From JBJXGE01 sp046154185 (GTDB lineage Bacteria > Planctomycetota > UBA8108 > UBA1146 > JAJFFE01), in contig JBJXGE010000057.1 of the NCBI GenBank assembly GCA_046154185.1, positions 1 to 44,695 of the forward strand: 44,695 nt of DNA. Reading direction: 5' to 3'. A program made the position numbers and the translations under genes. Under the pieces are notes generated by a model. It searched no databases. It saw only the letters and a program-made list of their open reading frames with translations, and was not told the DNA's origin. Positions 33,952-44,080 of this stretch are shown here, piece by piece; position 1 is the stretch's first letter; every line of letters starts with the position of its first letter.

Positions 33952-36900
33952 TCACGCCTCGAGCGCGAGCGTGACCGCCTCGGCCATCGACAACGCGCGT
34001 CCCTCCGCGAGTGCGCTGCGGATCGCCGGTTGCTCGCCCGACGCGAGCAGCCGGCGGCGCGTTTCGTCGAGTCGGTCTTGCCAACTCGACACCGCGAGCG
34101 GTGTCGCTGGACACAGTTGTTCGACCGCCCCGACGAGTCGCGCGGCGCGGCGCCATTCGCCGAGCGTCGCGGCGAGTGACGAAAACGCGACCAGTGACTC
34201 GCTGATCCCCGCCTTCTCGCCGAGATCCTGCCGCAGCCGCAACGACTCCGAAAACCGCGCACGCGTCATCGCGAAATCGCCGCGCGCCTGTGCCAGCACG
34301 CCGAGTTCCGCGAGGGTTTTCGCGAGCCACGAGCGATTACCGAGTTTCCGGTGGAGCACGATCGCGCGTTCGAAGTGCGTCGTCGCCGCGCTCGCTTCGC
34401 CGAGTTGCACGAGCACTTGCCCGAGATTGTGCAGCGTTCCGGCCGTGAGGTAATCGTTCTCGAGCGCTTGCGCGAGCGCGAGACACTCTTCGAACAGCGG
34501 ACGCGCCGCGGCATAGCGACCCGCCATGAGCGCCGCGTTTGCGGCGAGCGACAGCGTCGTCGCCACGGCGGCGTGTTGTCCGAGCGGTCGCAAGAGTTCG
34601 AGACTCTCGGTGTAGCATGCGGTTGCCGCTGCGAAGTCGCTCGTCAGCAAATGCACGTGCGCGATGCCGTTGAGGGCTGCCGCGATGCGCTGCGCATCGG
34701 CGTGCTCGCGGCTTAAGGCGAGCGCTTCCGTGAGTTGCGCGCGCGCTTCGACGAAATCGCCTTGGTGAGTCGCGAGGATGCCAGCGCAGTTCAGGACCTT
34801 CGCGCGCGTGCGCGCGTCTCTCTCGCCGCCCGTCTTCGCGAGCACGAGTCGACACCACGCGCGTCCTTCTTGCCAGTGGCCCCGCAAGTACCAGAACTTC
34901 CAGAGCGCCGCGACGAGCCGCGCGGCGCAATCGTCGCCGCTCGCCAGCGACGAGCGCAGCGCGGCGCGAAAGTTGTCGTGGTCGGCTTCGAGGCGCGCGA
35001 AGTAGTGCGATTGTTCCGCGCCTTCGAGCCGCGGCGCCGTCTCCTCCGCGAGCGCCGTGAACGACTGGCGATGCAGCGCCTCGCGCTCGGCGAGTTCGCC
35101 CCGCGCTTCGAGTTTCTCGAGCGCGAACGCACGCACCGTTTCGAGCATCCGATAGCGCGCGGTCAACAGCGTGCGCGAACGCTCGACGTCGTGCTCGATC
35201 AAGGACTTCTTCAAGAGTTTGGCGAGCAGCTCCAGCACATCCCACGGCTCGATCGCGCCGCCCGCGCAGACGGCTTCGGCGCTTTCAAAACCACAGCCGC
35301 CCGCAAACACGGCGAGCCGACTGAAGATCGCTTGCTCCGCGGGCGTGAGCAACGAATGGCTCCAATCGAAACAAGCACGCAGCGTCTCGTGACGCGCACT
35401 CTTCGTCCGCTGGCTGGGCGCGCTGAGCATTTGCCGGCGATCGGCAAAGCGCCGGGCGATATCCGCCGGCTCGAGCGCATCGACGCGGGCGGCGGCGAGT
35501 TCGATGGCCAGCGGGATTCCCTGGAGCAACCGGCAGAGGCCTGCGATGGCCGCGGCGTTGTCGGGCGTCAGCGTGAAGCCGGCGCGCGACGCTTGCGCGC
35601 GCTCGACGAAAAGTTCGACCGATTCGATGTTGCGGAGCGCGTCGAGATCATCCGGCACGTCGGCGCCCGGCACATCGAGCGGCGGAACGCTGAGCGTCAC
35701 TTCGTCAGCCGTGCCGAGTCGCTCACGACTCGTCGCGAGAATCGTCAACTCCGGACAACTCGCAAGCAGATGCATCGTGCGCGCGGCGGCGTCGGCGAGC
35801 ACGTGCTCGCAGTTGTCGAGAACGAGCAGCGTCGGCGCGGTCGCGAGTCGTTCGACGATACGCGCTTCGAGCTCGGCCTCCGTACCGCTCGCGATGCCGA
35901 TCGCTTGCGCGATCGTCCGCGATATCTGCGCGCCGTCGTGAATGGCGGCGAGTTCGACGAACCAGCGGCCGCCGCGAAACTCGTTGATTTCACTCGCGAG
36001 TTCCAGCGCGAGCCGCGTCTTGCCGGTGCCGCCGGGCCCGAGGAGCGTCGTGAGTCGCGCGCGTCGAATGACTTCGCGCGCCTCGTTGCGCAACGCGCGG
36101 CGTCCGACAAACACGCTGAGGTTTTTTGGCAAGTTGCCGGGCGCATCGCTCGCCGCGTTACTCTCGCGATGGCGCGCGACGATCGCTTGATCGGCGAGCA
36201 ACGACTCGAGGACGCGGCGCGCGTCGCCGACGCGTCCGAGCCGTTGCGTTGGGTCGACCGTCAGCAGACTTGTCAGGAGCTGTCGCAAACGCACCGGCAT
36301 CGTCGCCGGGAGCGCGTTCCAATCCGGCGAGCCCGCGAGGGTCGCCGTGAAGCGCTCGAGCGCAGTGCCGCCGGGAAACGCGTACTTGCCGGTCAGGCAT
36401 TCGTAGAGGATGCATCCTAGCGCCCAAATATCGGTGCGGTGATCGACCGTGCCGCCGCGTACTTGTTCGGGACTCATGTAGCCCGGAGTGCCGAGCATCT
36501 CGCCGCTCTTCGTGCTGCGCCGGCTGGCGCTTGCTATCGAATCAGCGGCACTTGTCTCGATCCGCGCCGGCGCCGCCGCGATTGCCGATTCGTCGCTCGC
36601 CGCCATCGCTTTCGCGAGCCCGAAGTCGAGCACCTTCAAGTAGCCGGCGCTGGCGAGACAGATATTCTGCGGCTTCAAATCGCGGTGCACGATCGCGCGT
36701 TGATGCGCGGCTTCCAACGCGCGCGCGATCTGACGTCCGAGTTCGAGCGTGCGCTCGACTCCAAGCGGGCCACGTTCCAACTCATCCGCGAGCGTTTCGC
36801 CGTCGACATACTCCATCGTCAAGAAGCGCTGACCGTCCGCTTCTTCGCTCGAGTGAATCGTCGCGATATTTGGATGATTGAGGGCTGCGAGAAAGCGCGC

Positions 36901-37251
36901 CTCGTGTTCGAAGCGCGCGAGCGCAAGCGGGTTCATCGCGAGCGCCGGCGGCAAGATCTTGATCGCGACGGGCCGCTCGAGTTGCGGGTCGAGCGCGAGA
37001 TACACCACGCCCATGCCGCCCCGGCCGAGCTCGCGAACTATGCGATAGCGGCCGAGGGCTGCGAGCGACGTCGTGTCGGACGGCGGCGCGCTCGACGTGG
37101 CGGCGACGGGATCGAGATCGATCAATCCGGCGTCGCGCAGTTCGCCGATCGCCGCGCGAAGTTGCTGCGCTTCGTTTGGCCACTTCGCGACGAGTTCTTT
37201 CATCGTCGCCGTGCCGCGCAACAACTTGTCGAGGCAGTCCGCAAGCAGCAC
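33952..37251 (-). CDS. Ser/Thr protein kinase fused to NB-ARC-type ATPase and TPR region
   Basis: 1099 residues from a GTG at 37251; no ATG is available and no Shine-Dalgarno was seen, so the start is uncertain. Kinase domain ~68-345 has all key parts: GRGGMGVV (76-83), K98, HRDLKPQN (189-196), DFG (209-211), GTPGYMSPEQVRGG. A STAND/NB-ARC-like ATPase follows: LLGPGGTGKTRLALELA (P-loop 405-412), LLVLDNCEHVLA (Walker B, 475-480), LTILATSRERLG. The last ~400 residues are a helical TPR-like array (repeated Ala/Leu-rich 40-residue units such as NLGQVLVQLGEASAATTHFE). No transmembrane segment. Kinase-STAND-TPR fusions act as signal-integrating switches. It is 59 bases downstream of an ECF sigma gene on the same strand, a pairing common in planctomycetes. 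Confidence 0.9.
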   Translation of the reverse strand: MLLADCLDKLLRGTATMKELVAKWPNEAQQLRAAIGELRDAGLIDLDPVAATSSAPPSDTTSLAALGRYRIVRELGRGGMGVVYLALDPQLERPVAIKILPPALAMNPLALARFEHEARFLAALNHPNIATIHSSEEADGQRFLTMEYVDGETLADELERGPLGVERTLELGRQIARALEAAHQRAIVHRDLKPQNICLASAGYLKVLDFGLAKAMAASDESAIAAAPARIETSAADSIASASRRSTKSGEMLGTPGYMSPEQVRGGTVDHRTDIWALGCILYECLTGKYAFPGGTALERFTATLAGSPDWNALPATMPVRLRQLLTSLLTVDPTQRLGRVGDARRVLESLLADQAIVARHRESNAASDAPGNLPKNLSVFVGRRALRNEAREVIRRARLTTLLGPGGTGKTRLALELASEINEFRGGRWFVELAAIHDGAQISRTIAQAIGIASGTEAELEARIVERLATAPTLLVLDNCEHVLADAAARTMHLLASCPELTILATSRERLGTADEVTLSVPPLDVPGADVPDDLDALRNIESVELFVERAQASRAGFTLTPDNAAAIAGLCRLLQGIPLAIELAAARVDALEPADIARRFADRRQMLSAPSQRTKSARHETLRACFDWSHSLLTPAEQAIFSRLAVFAGGCGFESAEAVCAGGAIEPWDVLELLAKLLKKSLIEHDVERSRTLLTARYRMLETVRAFALEKLEARGELAEREALHRQSFTALAEETAPRLEGAEQSHYFARLEADHDNFRAALRSSLASGDDCAARLVAALWKFWYLRGHWQEGRAWCRLVLAKTGGERDARTRAKVLNCAGILATHQGDFVEARAQLTEALALSREHADAQRIAAALNGIAHVHLLTSDFAAATACYTESLELLRPLGQHAAVATTLSLAANAALMAGRYAAARPLFEECLALAQALENDYLTAGTLHNLGQVLVQLGEASAATTHFERAIVLHRKLGNRSWLAKTLAELGVLAQARGDFAMTRARFSESLRLRQDLGEKAGISESLVAFSSLAATLGEWRRAARLVGAVEQLCPATPLAVSSWQDRLDETRRRLLASGEQPAIRSALAEGRALSMAEAVTLALEA

Positions 37252-37310
37252 TTCGAAGCGATCAGAATCGATTGCGAGGCTCGCTTCCCGGTCGGCGTGC
37301 GCCGCGCGCG

Positions 37311-37922
37311 CTATTGCGAAAGACTTTCCGGTCGCAAGAGCCGCGAAAGTCGCGCGAGTCCTTTCGACAACAACTGACGCGTCGCTTCTTCAGACCGGCC
37401 GGTGCGCTCTGCGATCTCACTGTGGCGGAATCCGAGCAGTCGATGGAGAAGCAGCACTTCGCGCTGCGCCTCGGGCAGCTGCGCGAGCGCTTCCTCGAGG
37501 CGCTCGATCTCCTCGGCGACTTTGGCCGCATGACTCGGCGTGTGCAGGCGTTGATAGGCGTTCGCGAGCCCGGCCGCTTCCACGGCGCCCATGCGCGAGA
37601 CGCGTACTTCGCGCCCGCGGTCGCGCTTCTGGGCGCCCCAGTGGCGCGCGCGTTTCAGAATCTTGTGCTCGGCGAGCGTCAACAACCACGCTTTGAAACT
37701 CGACTCGTCAGCGAAACGCGGGCTATCGCCCGCGGCCAGCGCCTCTCGACAAGTCGACTGGACGAGATCTGAGATCGACTCCCGCGCGGCGAGCTTTTGG
37801 CCGGTGCGCGCGCGCACGTAGGCGTTGAGTGAGTTCAGGTGCTCGACGAGCAGCTTGTCGACATCGAGCGGTATTGCTTCGGGCTCGGGATTGGGAACGG
37901 GATCGGGAATCGTCGACACCAT
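37311..37922 (-). CDS. ECF-type RNA polymerase sigma factor
   Basis: 203 residues from the ATG at 37922 (an upstream ATG adds 18 residues without family similarity). Sigma region 2 is at about 30-95 (LLVEHLNSLNAYVRARTG, SDLVQSTCREAL, SFKAWLLTLAEHKILKRARHW) and region 4 at about 135-195 (LPEAQREVLLLHRLLGFRHS, the helix-turn-helix EIAERTGRSEEATRQLLSKG). The N-terminal ~20 residues are Pro-rich. It resembles the planctomycete ECF group often linked to Ser/Thr kinases, and such a kinase gene follows directly, so phosphorylation or complex formation may control it. No anti-sigma gene is adjacent. Confidence 0.92.
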   Translation of the reverse strand: MVSTIPDPVPNPEPEAIPLDVDKLLVEHLNSLNAYVRARTGQKLAARESISDLVQSTCREALAAGDSPRFADESSFKAWLLTLAEHKILKRARHWGAQKRDRGREVRVSRMGAVEAAGLANAYQRLHTPSHAAKVAEEIERLEEALAQLPEAQREVLLLHRLLGFRHSEIAERTGRSEEATRQLLSKGLARLSRLLRPESLSQ

Positions 37923-38100
37923 GGTGCGGTCCCATCGTAAAATCTGCCCGCGGTACGGTGAGTAGAACTGGCGCATGCTAGCGCATGCTCCGCCCGGATC
38001 GCAACCCGCCGAGATTTCGGGTCACACGCAAGCTGCCTCAGGACTCCTTTGATTGTGTTGGTCATTTGTCAGTCTTCGTCGCCAGAAGGGAGTCGGTGTC

Positions 38101-39684
38101 ATGGTGGGTTCGAAACGTTTGGCTGCGGTGTTGTGGATGATGATTGTCGTCGGCGGGACGATCTTCGCGCGCGAGGCGCGCGCAGGCGGCGTCGGCGGCT
38201 TCGGCGTTGGGCACTTGCTCGATATCCTCGATGCGGTCGGAGCGCCCGGCGCCACGGTGACGGTGCCGATTCAGTATGTGAATGGTTCGTCGTCGGTGAC
38301 CGATGGTTGGTCGTTCGGAGTCGCGCACGACTCGAACGCCCTCCAGATCGAATCGGTCTCGCTCGGGGCTGACGGCGCCACGATGAAGGGCGGAACGGGA
38401 CCAGACTTCCATTCGACGACGATCTATCCCGGCCAAGGCTTCACGGTCGGAGTTGTGATCTCGTTTCTCGGCGGGGCGAGTCTCGGCGCCGGCATCTACG
38501 AAATAGAAGAAGCGACCTACACGGTGCTGATGAGCGACGGTGAGTCGTCGCAGTTGTGCTTCAACAGCACGTTCGGCTTTCCAGTCGTCGTTGCGGTTGT
38601 GATCGATGGCGGCACGTCGATCACGCCGGTGACTTCCTGCGGCTTGGTCCAATGTGAAGCGCCCGAAGGGTTCGTGCGCGGCGACTTCGACGACAGCGGC
38701 GCGCTCGCGGCGAGCGATCTCGCTCAACTCTATGACTATCTCTGGCCCGGCGCGGCGGGCGCGGGACCGGAAGAAAACCCGGTCGATTGCAGTGGCGATG
38801 TCGAGCCCGACGTCGCGGACGTTAACGACAACGAATGGCTGACGCTCGCGGATTGGATCTTGCTCCGCAAGTCGCTCGCCGGATCGGCGACGGTGCCGGA
38901 GCCGACGGCGTGCGGCGTCGATCCCGACGACGACACGCAGGGTTTCGAGTTCAACGACGGACTCTACCGAATTCGCATCTCAGGCGTCGACATCCTCGGC
39001 ACCGATCCGACCGAGACGCGCCAAGTGTTCTTCTCGTTCCAACTCGATCTCTTGCCGGGCGCGCCGCCGGTTTCCGGCTTCACCGTGGCACTCGAGTTCA
39101 ACCCCGACGTCCTGCACGTCCCGGCGTCGTCGGCGTGGCTGGGGCTTGGCACTGGCGTTCACATCCAAGCCGGTAACAAGCTCATTCTCAGCCGCTGGAC
39201 CACGAACGTGACGAGCGCACCGTTCGCGGTGGATGTCGGTTCGCTGCTGCTCGAGCTGCCGCCGTTTGCCGTGTTCGCACCGCTCGAGTGGTTGCCGGAA
39301 GTCTCCGTCACGACCGCAGGTGGCCGAGTCGTCAACTATCGCGCGACCGTCGTCGATGTCTTCGGCAACGATCACCATCCCGAGATGACGAACGGCGAGT
39401 ACGAATTCGTGCGCGGCAACTCCAATAGTGACGCAGCGGTCAATATCGCTGACTCCATCCATATCTTGCAGTACTTGTTCAATGGCGGCCCAGCCGCCGC
39501 GTGTCCGGATGCGGCGGACGCGAACAACGACTCGCAGATTGACATCGCAGACGCGATCTCGGTGCTCTATTACCTGTTCTCGGGCGGACCGATTCTGCCC
39601 CACCCGTATCCGCAATGCGGATTCGACGACGGCCAGATCGATCGACTGGGATGCGCGTTGTTGCCGGATGTCTGCGCGGAATAA
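38101..39684 (+). CDS. Secreted protein with cohesin-like and dockerin-like modules
   Basis: 527 residues; ATG 38101 has AGGGAG 8 nt upstream and the product opens with a signal peptide ending AREARA. Residues ~35-165 look like a cohesin domain: LDAVGAPGATVTVPIQYVNG, then WSFGVAHDSNALQIESVSLG and YTVLMSDGE. A dockerin-like segment (about 195-265; RGDFDDSGALAASDLAQLYD, ADVNDNEWLTLADWILLRKS) follows. A second cohesin-like region (~280-430; FFSFQLDLLPGAPPVSGFTV, ALEFNPDVLHVP) comes next, then a final pair of dockerin-like repeats (GNSNSDAAVNIADSIHILQ; DANNDSQIDIADAISVLYY) with FSGGPILPHPYPQCG and tail LGCALLPDVCAE. Cohesins bind dockerins in cellulosomes; here both types sit in one protein. Divergent from the ECF/kinase pair. 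Confidence 0.85.
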   Translation: MVGSKRLAAVLWMMIVVGGTIFAREARAGGVGGFGVGHLLDILDAVGAPGATVTVPIQYVNGSSSVTDGWSFGVAHDSNALQIESVSLGADGATMKGGTGPDFHSTTIYPGQGFTVGVVISFLGGASLGAGIYEIEEATYTVLMSDGESSQLCFNSTFGFPVVVAVVIDGGTSITPVTSCGLVQCEAPEGFVRGDFDDSGALAASDLAQLYDYLWPGAAGAGPEENPVDCSGDVEPDVADVNDNEWLTLADWILLRKSLAGSATVPEPTACGVDPDDDTQGFEFNDGLYRIRISGVDILGTDPTETRQVFFSFQLDLLPGAPPVSGFTVALEFNPDVLHVPASSAWLGLGTGVHIQAGNKLILSRWTTNVTSAPFAVDVGSLLLELPPFAVFAPLEWLPEVSVTTAGGRVVNYRATVVDVFGNDHHPEMTNGEYEFVRGNSNSDAAVNIADSIHILQYLFNGGPAAACPDAADANNDSQIDIADAISVLYYLFSGGPILPHPYPQCGFDDGQIDRLGCALLPDVCAE

Positions 39685-39716
39685 CTGGACGGAATTGCGC
39701 GTCTCTGCCGACGCCA

Positions 39717-39741
39717 CGGGCCGGCCTCACGGGCCGGCCCG
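39717..39741. terminator. GC-rich hairpin between convergent genes
   Basis: CGGGCCGGCC (39717-39726) pairs with GGCCGGCCCG (39732-39741), a 10-bp stem with loop TCACG. It lies between the stop of the plus-strand cohesin/dockerin gene (39684) and the stop of the minus-strand aldo/keto reductase gene (39746), so it may serve both. No T-tract on either side. Confidence 0.6.
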
Positions 39742-39745
39742 GAGA

Positions 39746-40680
39746 TTACCCCGGAAACAACTTCTCGAGTCGCGCCAGGACATCCGCCGGAATCTGCACG
39801 CTCGCCGCGCGCAGATTTTTTTGCACATGTTCGACCTGCGTAGCGCCCGTGATCGCGCTCGAAACTTCCGGCCGGCGCAGCACCCACGCGAGCGCGAGTT
39901 GCCCGGGCTCGAGACTCATCGATTGCGCGAGCTTCGCGAGTTCTCCCACGCGCGCGATATTTTGCGGCGTGAGAACGTCCTTCAACCACTCGGTGGTCGC
40001 GCCGCGGCTCTGCGCCGGAACGCCGCCCGCATACTTGCCGGTGAGAATTCCGCCGGCGAGGGGGCTCCACACGACGAGCCCCATGCTGAGGCCGGCGGCG
40101 GTCGGCGCGAGCTTCTTTTCGATCGAACGATCGAGCAAATTGTACTTCGGCTGTTCGACCTGCGGGCCGCACCAACCGTGACGACTCGCGAGCGCATGCG
40201 CATCGCGCAGCGTGCGCGGCTTCCACATGCTCGTGCCCCAGTAGAGGATTTTGCCGCGGCGGATGAGATCATCCATCGCGCGCGCCGTTTCTTCGAGCGG
40301 CGTCTCCGGGTCCTCGCGGTGACAGAAGTAGATATCCAAGTAGTCGGTGCCGAGGTTTCGCAGCGTCCGATCGATGCTCGTGTGGATGTGCTTGCGGCTC
40401 AGTCCGCGATCGTTCGGAGCTTCGCTCATCGGCCAAAAGAGTTTGCTCGAGATCACCAAGTCATCGCGGCGAAAACGCGCGAGCGCCTTGCCCGCCGCAC
40501 GCTCGCTTTCGCCGCGCGCGTACACGTCGGCGAGGTCGATGAAGTTGATGCCGCCGTCGACCGCGGCGCCGAGGATCGCAGACGTCGCGTCGTCGTCGAC
40601 GCTGCCGCCGAACGTCAACCAGCCGCCGATCGAGATCGAACTGACCCGCAAACCACTAGCGCCGACGCGGCGATATTCCA

Positions 40681-40681
<1 letters not shown>
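39746..40681 (-). CDS. Aldo/keto reductase, Kv-beta-like type
   Basis: 311 residues. NADPH-dependent reduction of aldehydes or ketones. AKR tetrad residues are visible: Asp and Tyr in INFIDLADVYARGESE, Lys in LVISSKLFW, His in YFCHREDPETPLEE. The N-terminus MEYRRVGASGLRVSSISIGG and the C-terminal AWVLRRPEVSSAITGA are typical; the voltage-gated K-channel beta-subunit branch fits best. The start ATG (40681) overlaps the fumC stop (TGATG), so the two are translationally coupled, though they share no pathway. Physiological substrate unknown. Confidence 0.92.
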
Positions 40682-42066
<1,385 letters not shown>

Positions 42067-42211
42067 GCTGAAGTTCGCTCTCCGTGAGGTTGGAATTCTC
42101 GAGGCTCGAGAGCATACGGAGGCCCTCCACCATCGGCAAGGCGAGCGTGCTTGCGCTCGGATTCGGCGGCTTCCAGAATGCGATCGTAGCGCTGAAACCG
42201 AGAGGACCACG

Positions 42212-43198
42212 ATGCTTCGCGCCCTGATTCTGTGCACCGGCAATTCTTGTCGCAGTCAACTCGCGGAAGCGCACTGGCGCGAGCTCGGCCAGGGTGCTTG
42301 GCAGTGCTACTCGGCCGGCACGGAGCCGACCGGCATCGTCCATCCGCTCGCGCTTCAGGTGTTGGCCGAGTCCGGCCTCGACACGGCGCGACTCCGCAGT
42401 AAGCGCGTCGATGAGTTTCGCCACGCCGTGTTCGACATCGTCGTGACGGTCTGCGACAGCGCGCGCGAGGCGTGTCCGGTTTTTCCGGGGCAGCGCGTCG
42501 AGCATTGGCCGTTTCCGGATCCGGCGACGGCGACCGGGGCCGAACGCGAGCAGCTCGCCGTGATGCGCGACACGAGTGCGAGAATTCGCCACCGCATTGC
42601 CGAGTTCCTGGCGCAATTCCCCAGTGCCGAGTCGGCGGCGGCGCTCTTCGCGCGGTGGATGTCGGCGACGCTCGATCTCGTGCCCGGCGGACTCGCGGCG
42701 CCCGAACGCGACCAGTATCGACGGTTGATAGCCGCGACGCGCGACGTGCTCGCGCGCGACCCGTCGGGCCGCGAGCTTTGGGCGACGGTGCCGCAGCTCA
42801 TCCAGGCCGAGTTCGGATCGCGCGGATGGCGGTGGAATGGCGTCTACGCGCGGCGGAACGGCGTTCTGGAGCTCATCGTCGCCGCCGGTCCGCCGGTCTG
42901 CGCGCAGCTCGAACCGCGCGGCGGGATCGGTCGATCCGGGATGTGCTACGACGCGCTGCTCATGAATCAAACGCTCGTCGCGGCGGACGTTCGCCGCTGG
43001 CCAGGGTATGTTTCTTGTGACGACGAAAGCGGTCTCACGACGGTGAGCGGCATGGTTTGCCCACTTCGTTCGGCCTTTGGTACGCCGGTTGCCATTTGGG
43101 ATCTCGACTCGACCGCGCCGCTGGCGCCGAGCGATCCGCTTTTCTTCGATCGCTACTTCGCCACGCTGTCGGCGCTGGTACCGTCGGTCGATCCATGA
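42212..43198 (+). CDS. Arsenate reductase (LMW-PTP type) fused to a GAF/fRMsr-like domain
   Basis: 328 residues; ATG 42212 with AGAGGA 5 nt upstream. Residues 1-140 are an ArsC of the low-molecular-weight phosphatase fold: P-loop LCTGNSCRSQ (C8, C13, R14) and FDIVVTVCDSAREACPVFPG (C81, C88), followed by EHWPFPDP. This Cys set is that of thioredoxin-coupled arsenate reductases. Residues ~165-328 resemble the GAF-fold free methionine-(R)-sulfoxide reductase: WRWNGVYARRNGVLEL, RSGMCYDALLMNQTLVAADV, RWPGYVSCDDESG, VAIWDLDS, FFDRYF, with C230, C245 and C269 as redox candidates. Fusing two thiol-dependent reductases in one chain is unusual. It could be a dual-function enzyme or a regulated ArsC. 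No arsenic-resistance partner genes are adjacent. Confidence 0.9.
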   Translation: MLRALILCTGNSCRSQLAEAHWRELGQGAWQCYSAGTEPTGIVHPLALQVLAESGLDTARLRSKRVDEFRHAVFDIVVTVCDSAREACPVFPGQRVEHWPFPDPATATGAEREQLAVMRDTSARIRHRIAEFLAQFPSAESAAALFARWMSATLDLVPGGLAAPERDQYRRLIAATRDVLARDPSGRELWATVPQLIQAEFGSRGWRWNGVYARRNGVLELIVAAGPPVCAQLEPRGGIGRSGMCYDALLMNQTLVAADVRRWPGYVSCDDESGLTTVSGMVCPLRSAFGTPVAIWDLDSTAPLAPSDPLFFDRYFATLSALVPSVDP

Positions 43199-43356
43199 TG
43201 CGGTGAGTTGATCGACTCGCGTCGAGGGAGTGGTCTGAGTCGAGTGCGAGAGCGAGCGGAAAAAATTCTTGAATTGGTGCTGTTTATTTTTGCGCGATCA
43301 ATACACTACGCGCCAGTAAGTCAAGGCCCGCGGCCGAACTCAACGGGAGTGATCGT

Positions 43357-43623
43357 GTGTCCGAGCTCAATCGAGAGGATGCAAGCTCCCCGACAGAGAA
43401 GTCGCGGAAGTCGTCAAAGGCCGAGCCAGACCGAATCAAGCTCGACCAGTTTCTGAAAGTTCAGGGGCTGGTACAAACCGGTGGACGCGCGAAGCTACTG
43501 ATCCAAAGCGGCGGGGTCAAAGTCAATGGCGAGGTGGAGACTCGCCGAGGTCGCCGTTTGCGCCCAGGTGATTGTGTGCAGGTTTTCGATCAAACCTTGC
43601 GCATAGAACTCGCGGACCAATAA
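43357..43623 (+). CDS. S4-domain RNA-binding protein, YbcJ/YaaA-like
   Basis: 88 residues. GTG start at 43357 with GGGAG 7 nt upstream. After a charged 27-residue N-terminal tail comes a single S4 RNA-binding domain: IKLDQFLKVQGLVQTGGRAK, LLIQSGGVKVNGEVETRRGR, LRPGDCVQVFDQ. This matches the small stand-alone S4 proteins (YbcJ in E. coli, YaaA in Bacillus), thought to bind structured RNA or ribosomal RNA; the cellular role is poorly defined. An AT-rich patch AAAAATTCTTGAA lies at 43261-43273, 84 bases before the start, where a promoter could be. Confidence 0.88.
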   Translation: MSELNREDASSPTEKSRKSSKAEPDRIKLDQFLKVQGLVQTGGRAKLLIQSGGVKVNGEVETRRGRRLRPGDCVQVFDQTLRIELADQ

Positions 43624-44080
43624 GTTCGGTTGTCTGCCCGGCTGTGTAGCCGGCGGCTGTCTGCCGTCAGCTGTCTGCCTTCAGGCAGTGCCGAACGAAT
43701 GGATTTTCCGCGGCCTTCAACCAGCGTACGAAGGTCGGTCAATCAGATGGGGCGCATGCAGCCCCGATTTTCCGACGCGCACGAGGGTTTCACTTTTTAC
43801 CGGTTCCGAGGTGAGCCCAGCCGGAGCTGCCGATGACTGCAGAAGTCGGCGAGAACTCCAAGCTCAACTCGGATGGGCGAACGGGTTTTCACCCGTTCAT
43901 CTTCAGGGTTCTTGAGACGCACCGGACGCCGATTCCAGCGTGGAATGCGGCGGGGGATGCGCCTCCTTTGGCGACGACCTCAACGGGCCGAATTCGTGCC
44001 GCGGCTTGATGCTTCAGCATCAAGTCGATGTTCACGAAGGCTTCCCGAGCGGCAACCGTCGCCATCCCTTGGGGAGCTAG
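43624..44080 (+). other. Hairpin-rich spacer upstream of the SpeD-like gene
   Basis: About 450 bases with no believable protein but many hairpins: CGGCT-GTGT-AGCCG near 43639, CTGCC-TTCA-GGCAG near 43676 (both within TTCGG/CCGAA outer arms), GGGGC/GCCCC near 43750, GAACGGGT-TTTC-ACCCGTTC (43879-43898), ATTCCA-GCG-TGGAAT near 43932, and CTTGATGC-TTCA-GCATCAAG (44005-44024). The repeated GGCTGTCTGCC wording at 43630-43680 adds a short internal repeat. It may be an mRNA leader, a REP-like array or a non-coding RNA. Confidence 0.5.

Noticed and set aside
34735..36420. 561-residue open frame antisense to the kinase gene
   Set aside because: Shadow frame; the kinase/NB-ARC motifs on the minus strand are unambiguous.
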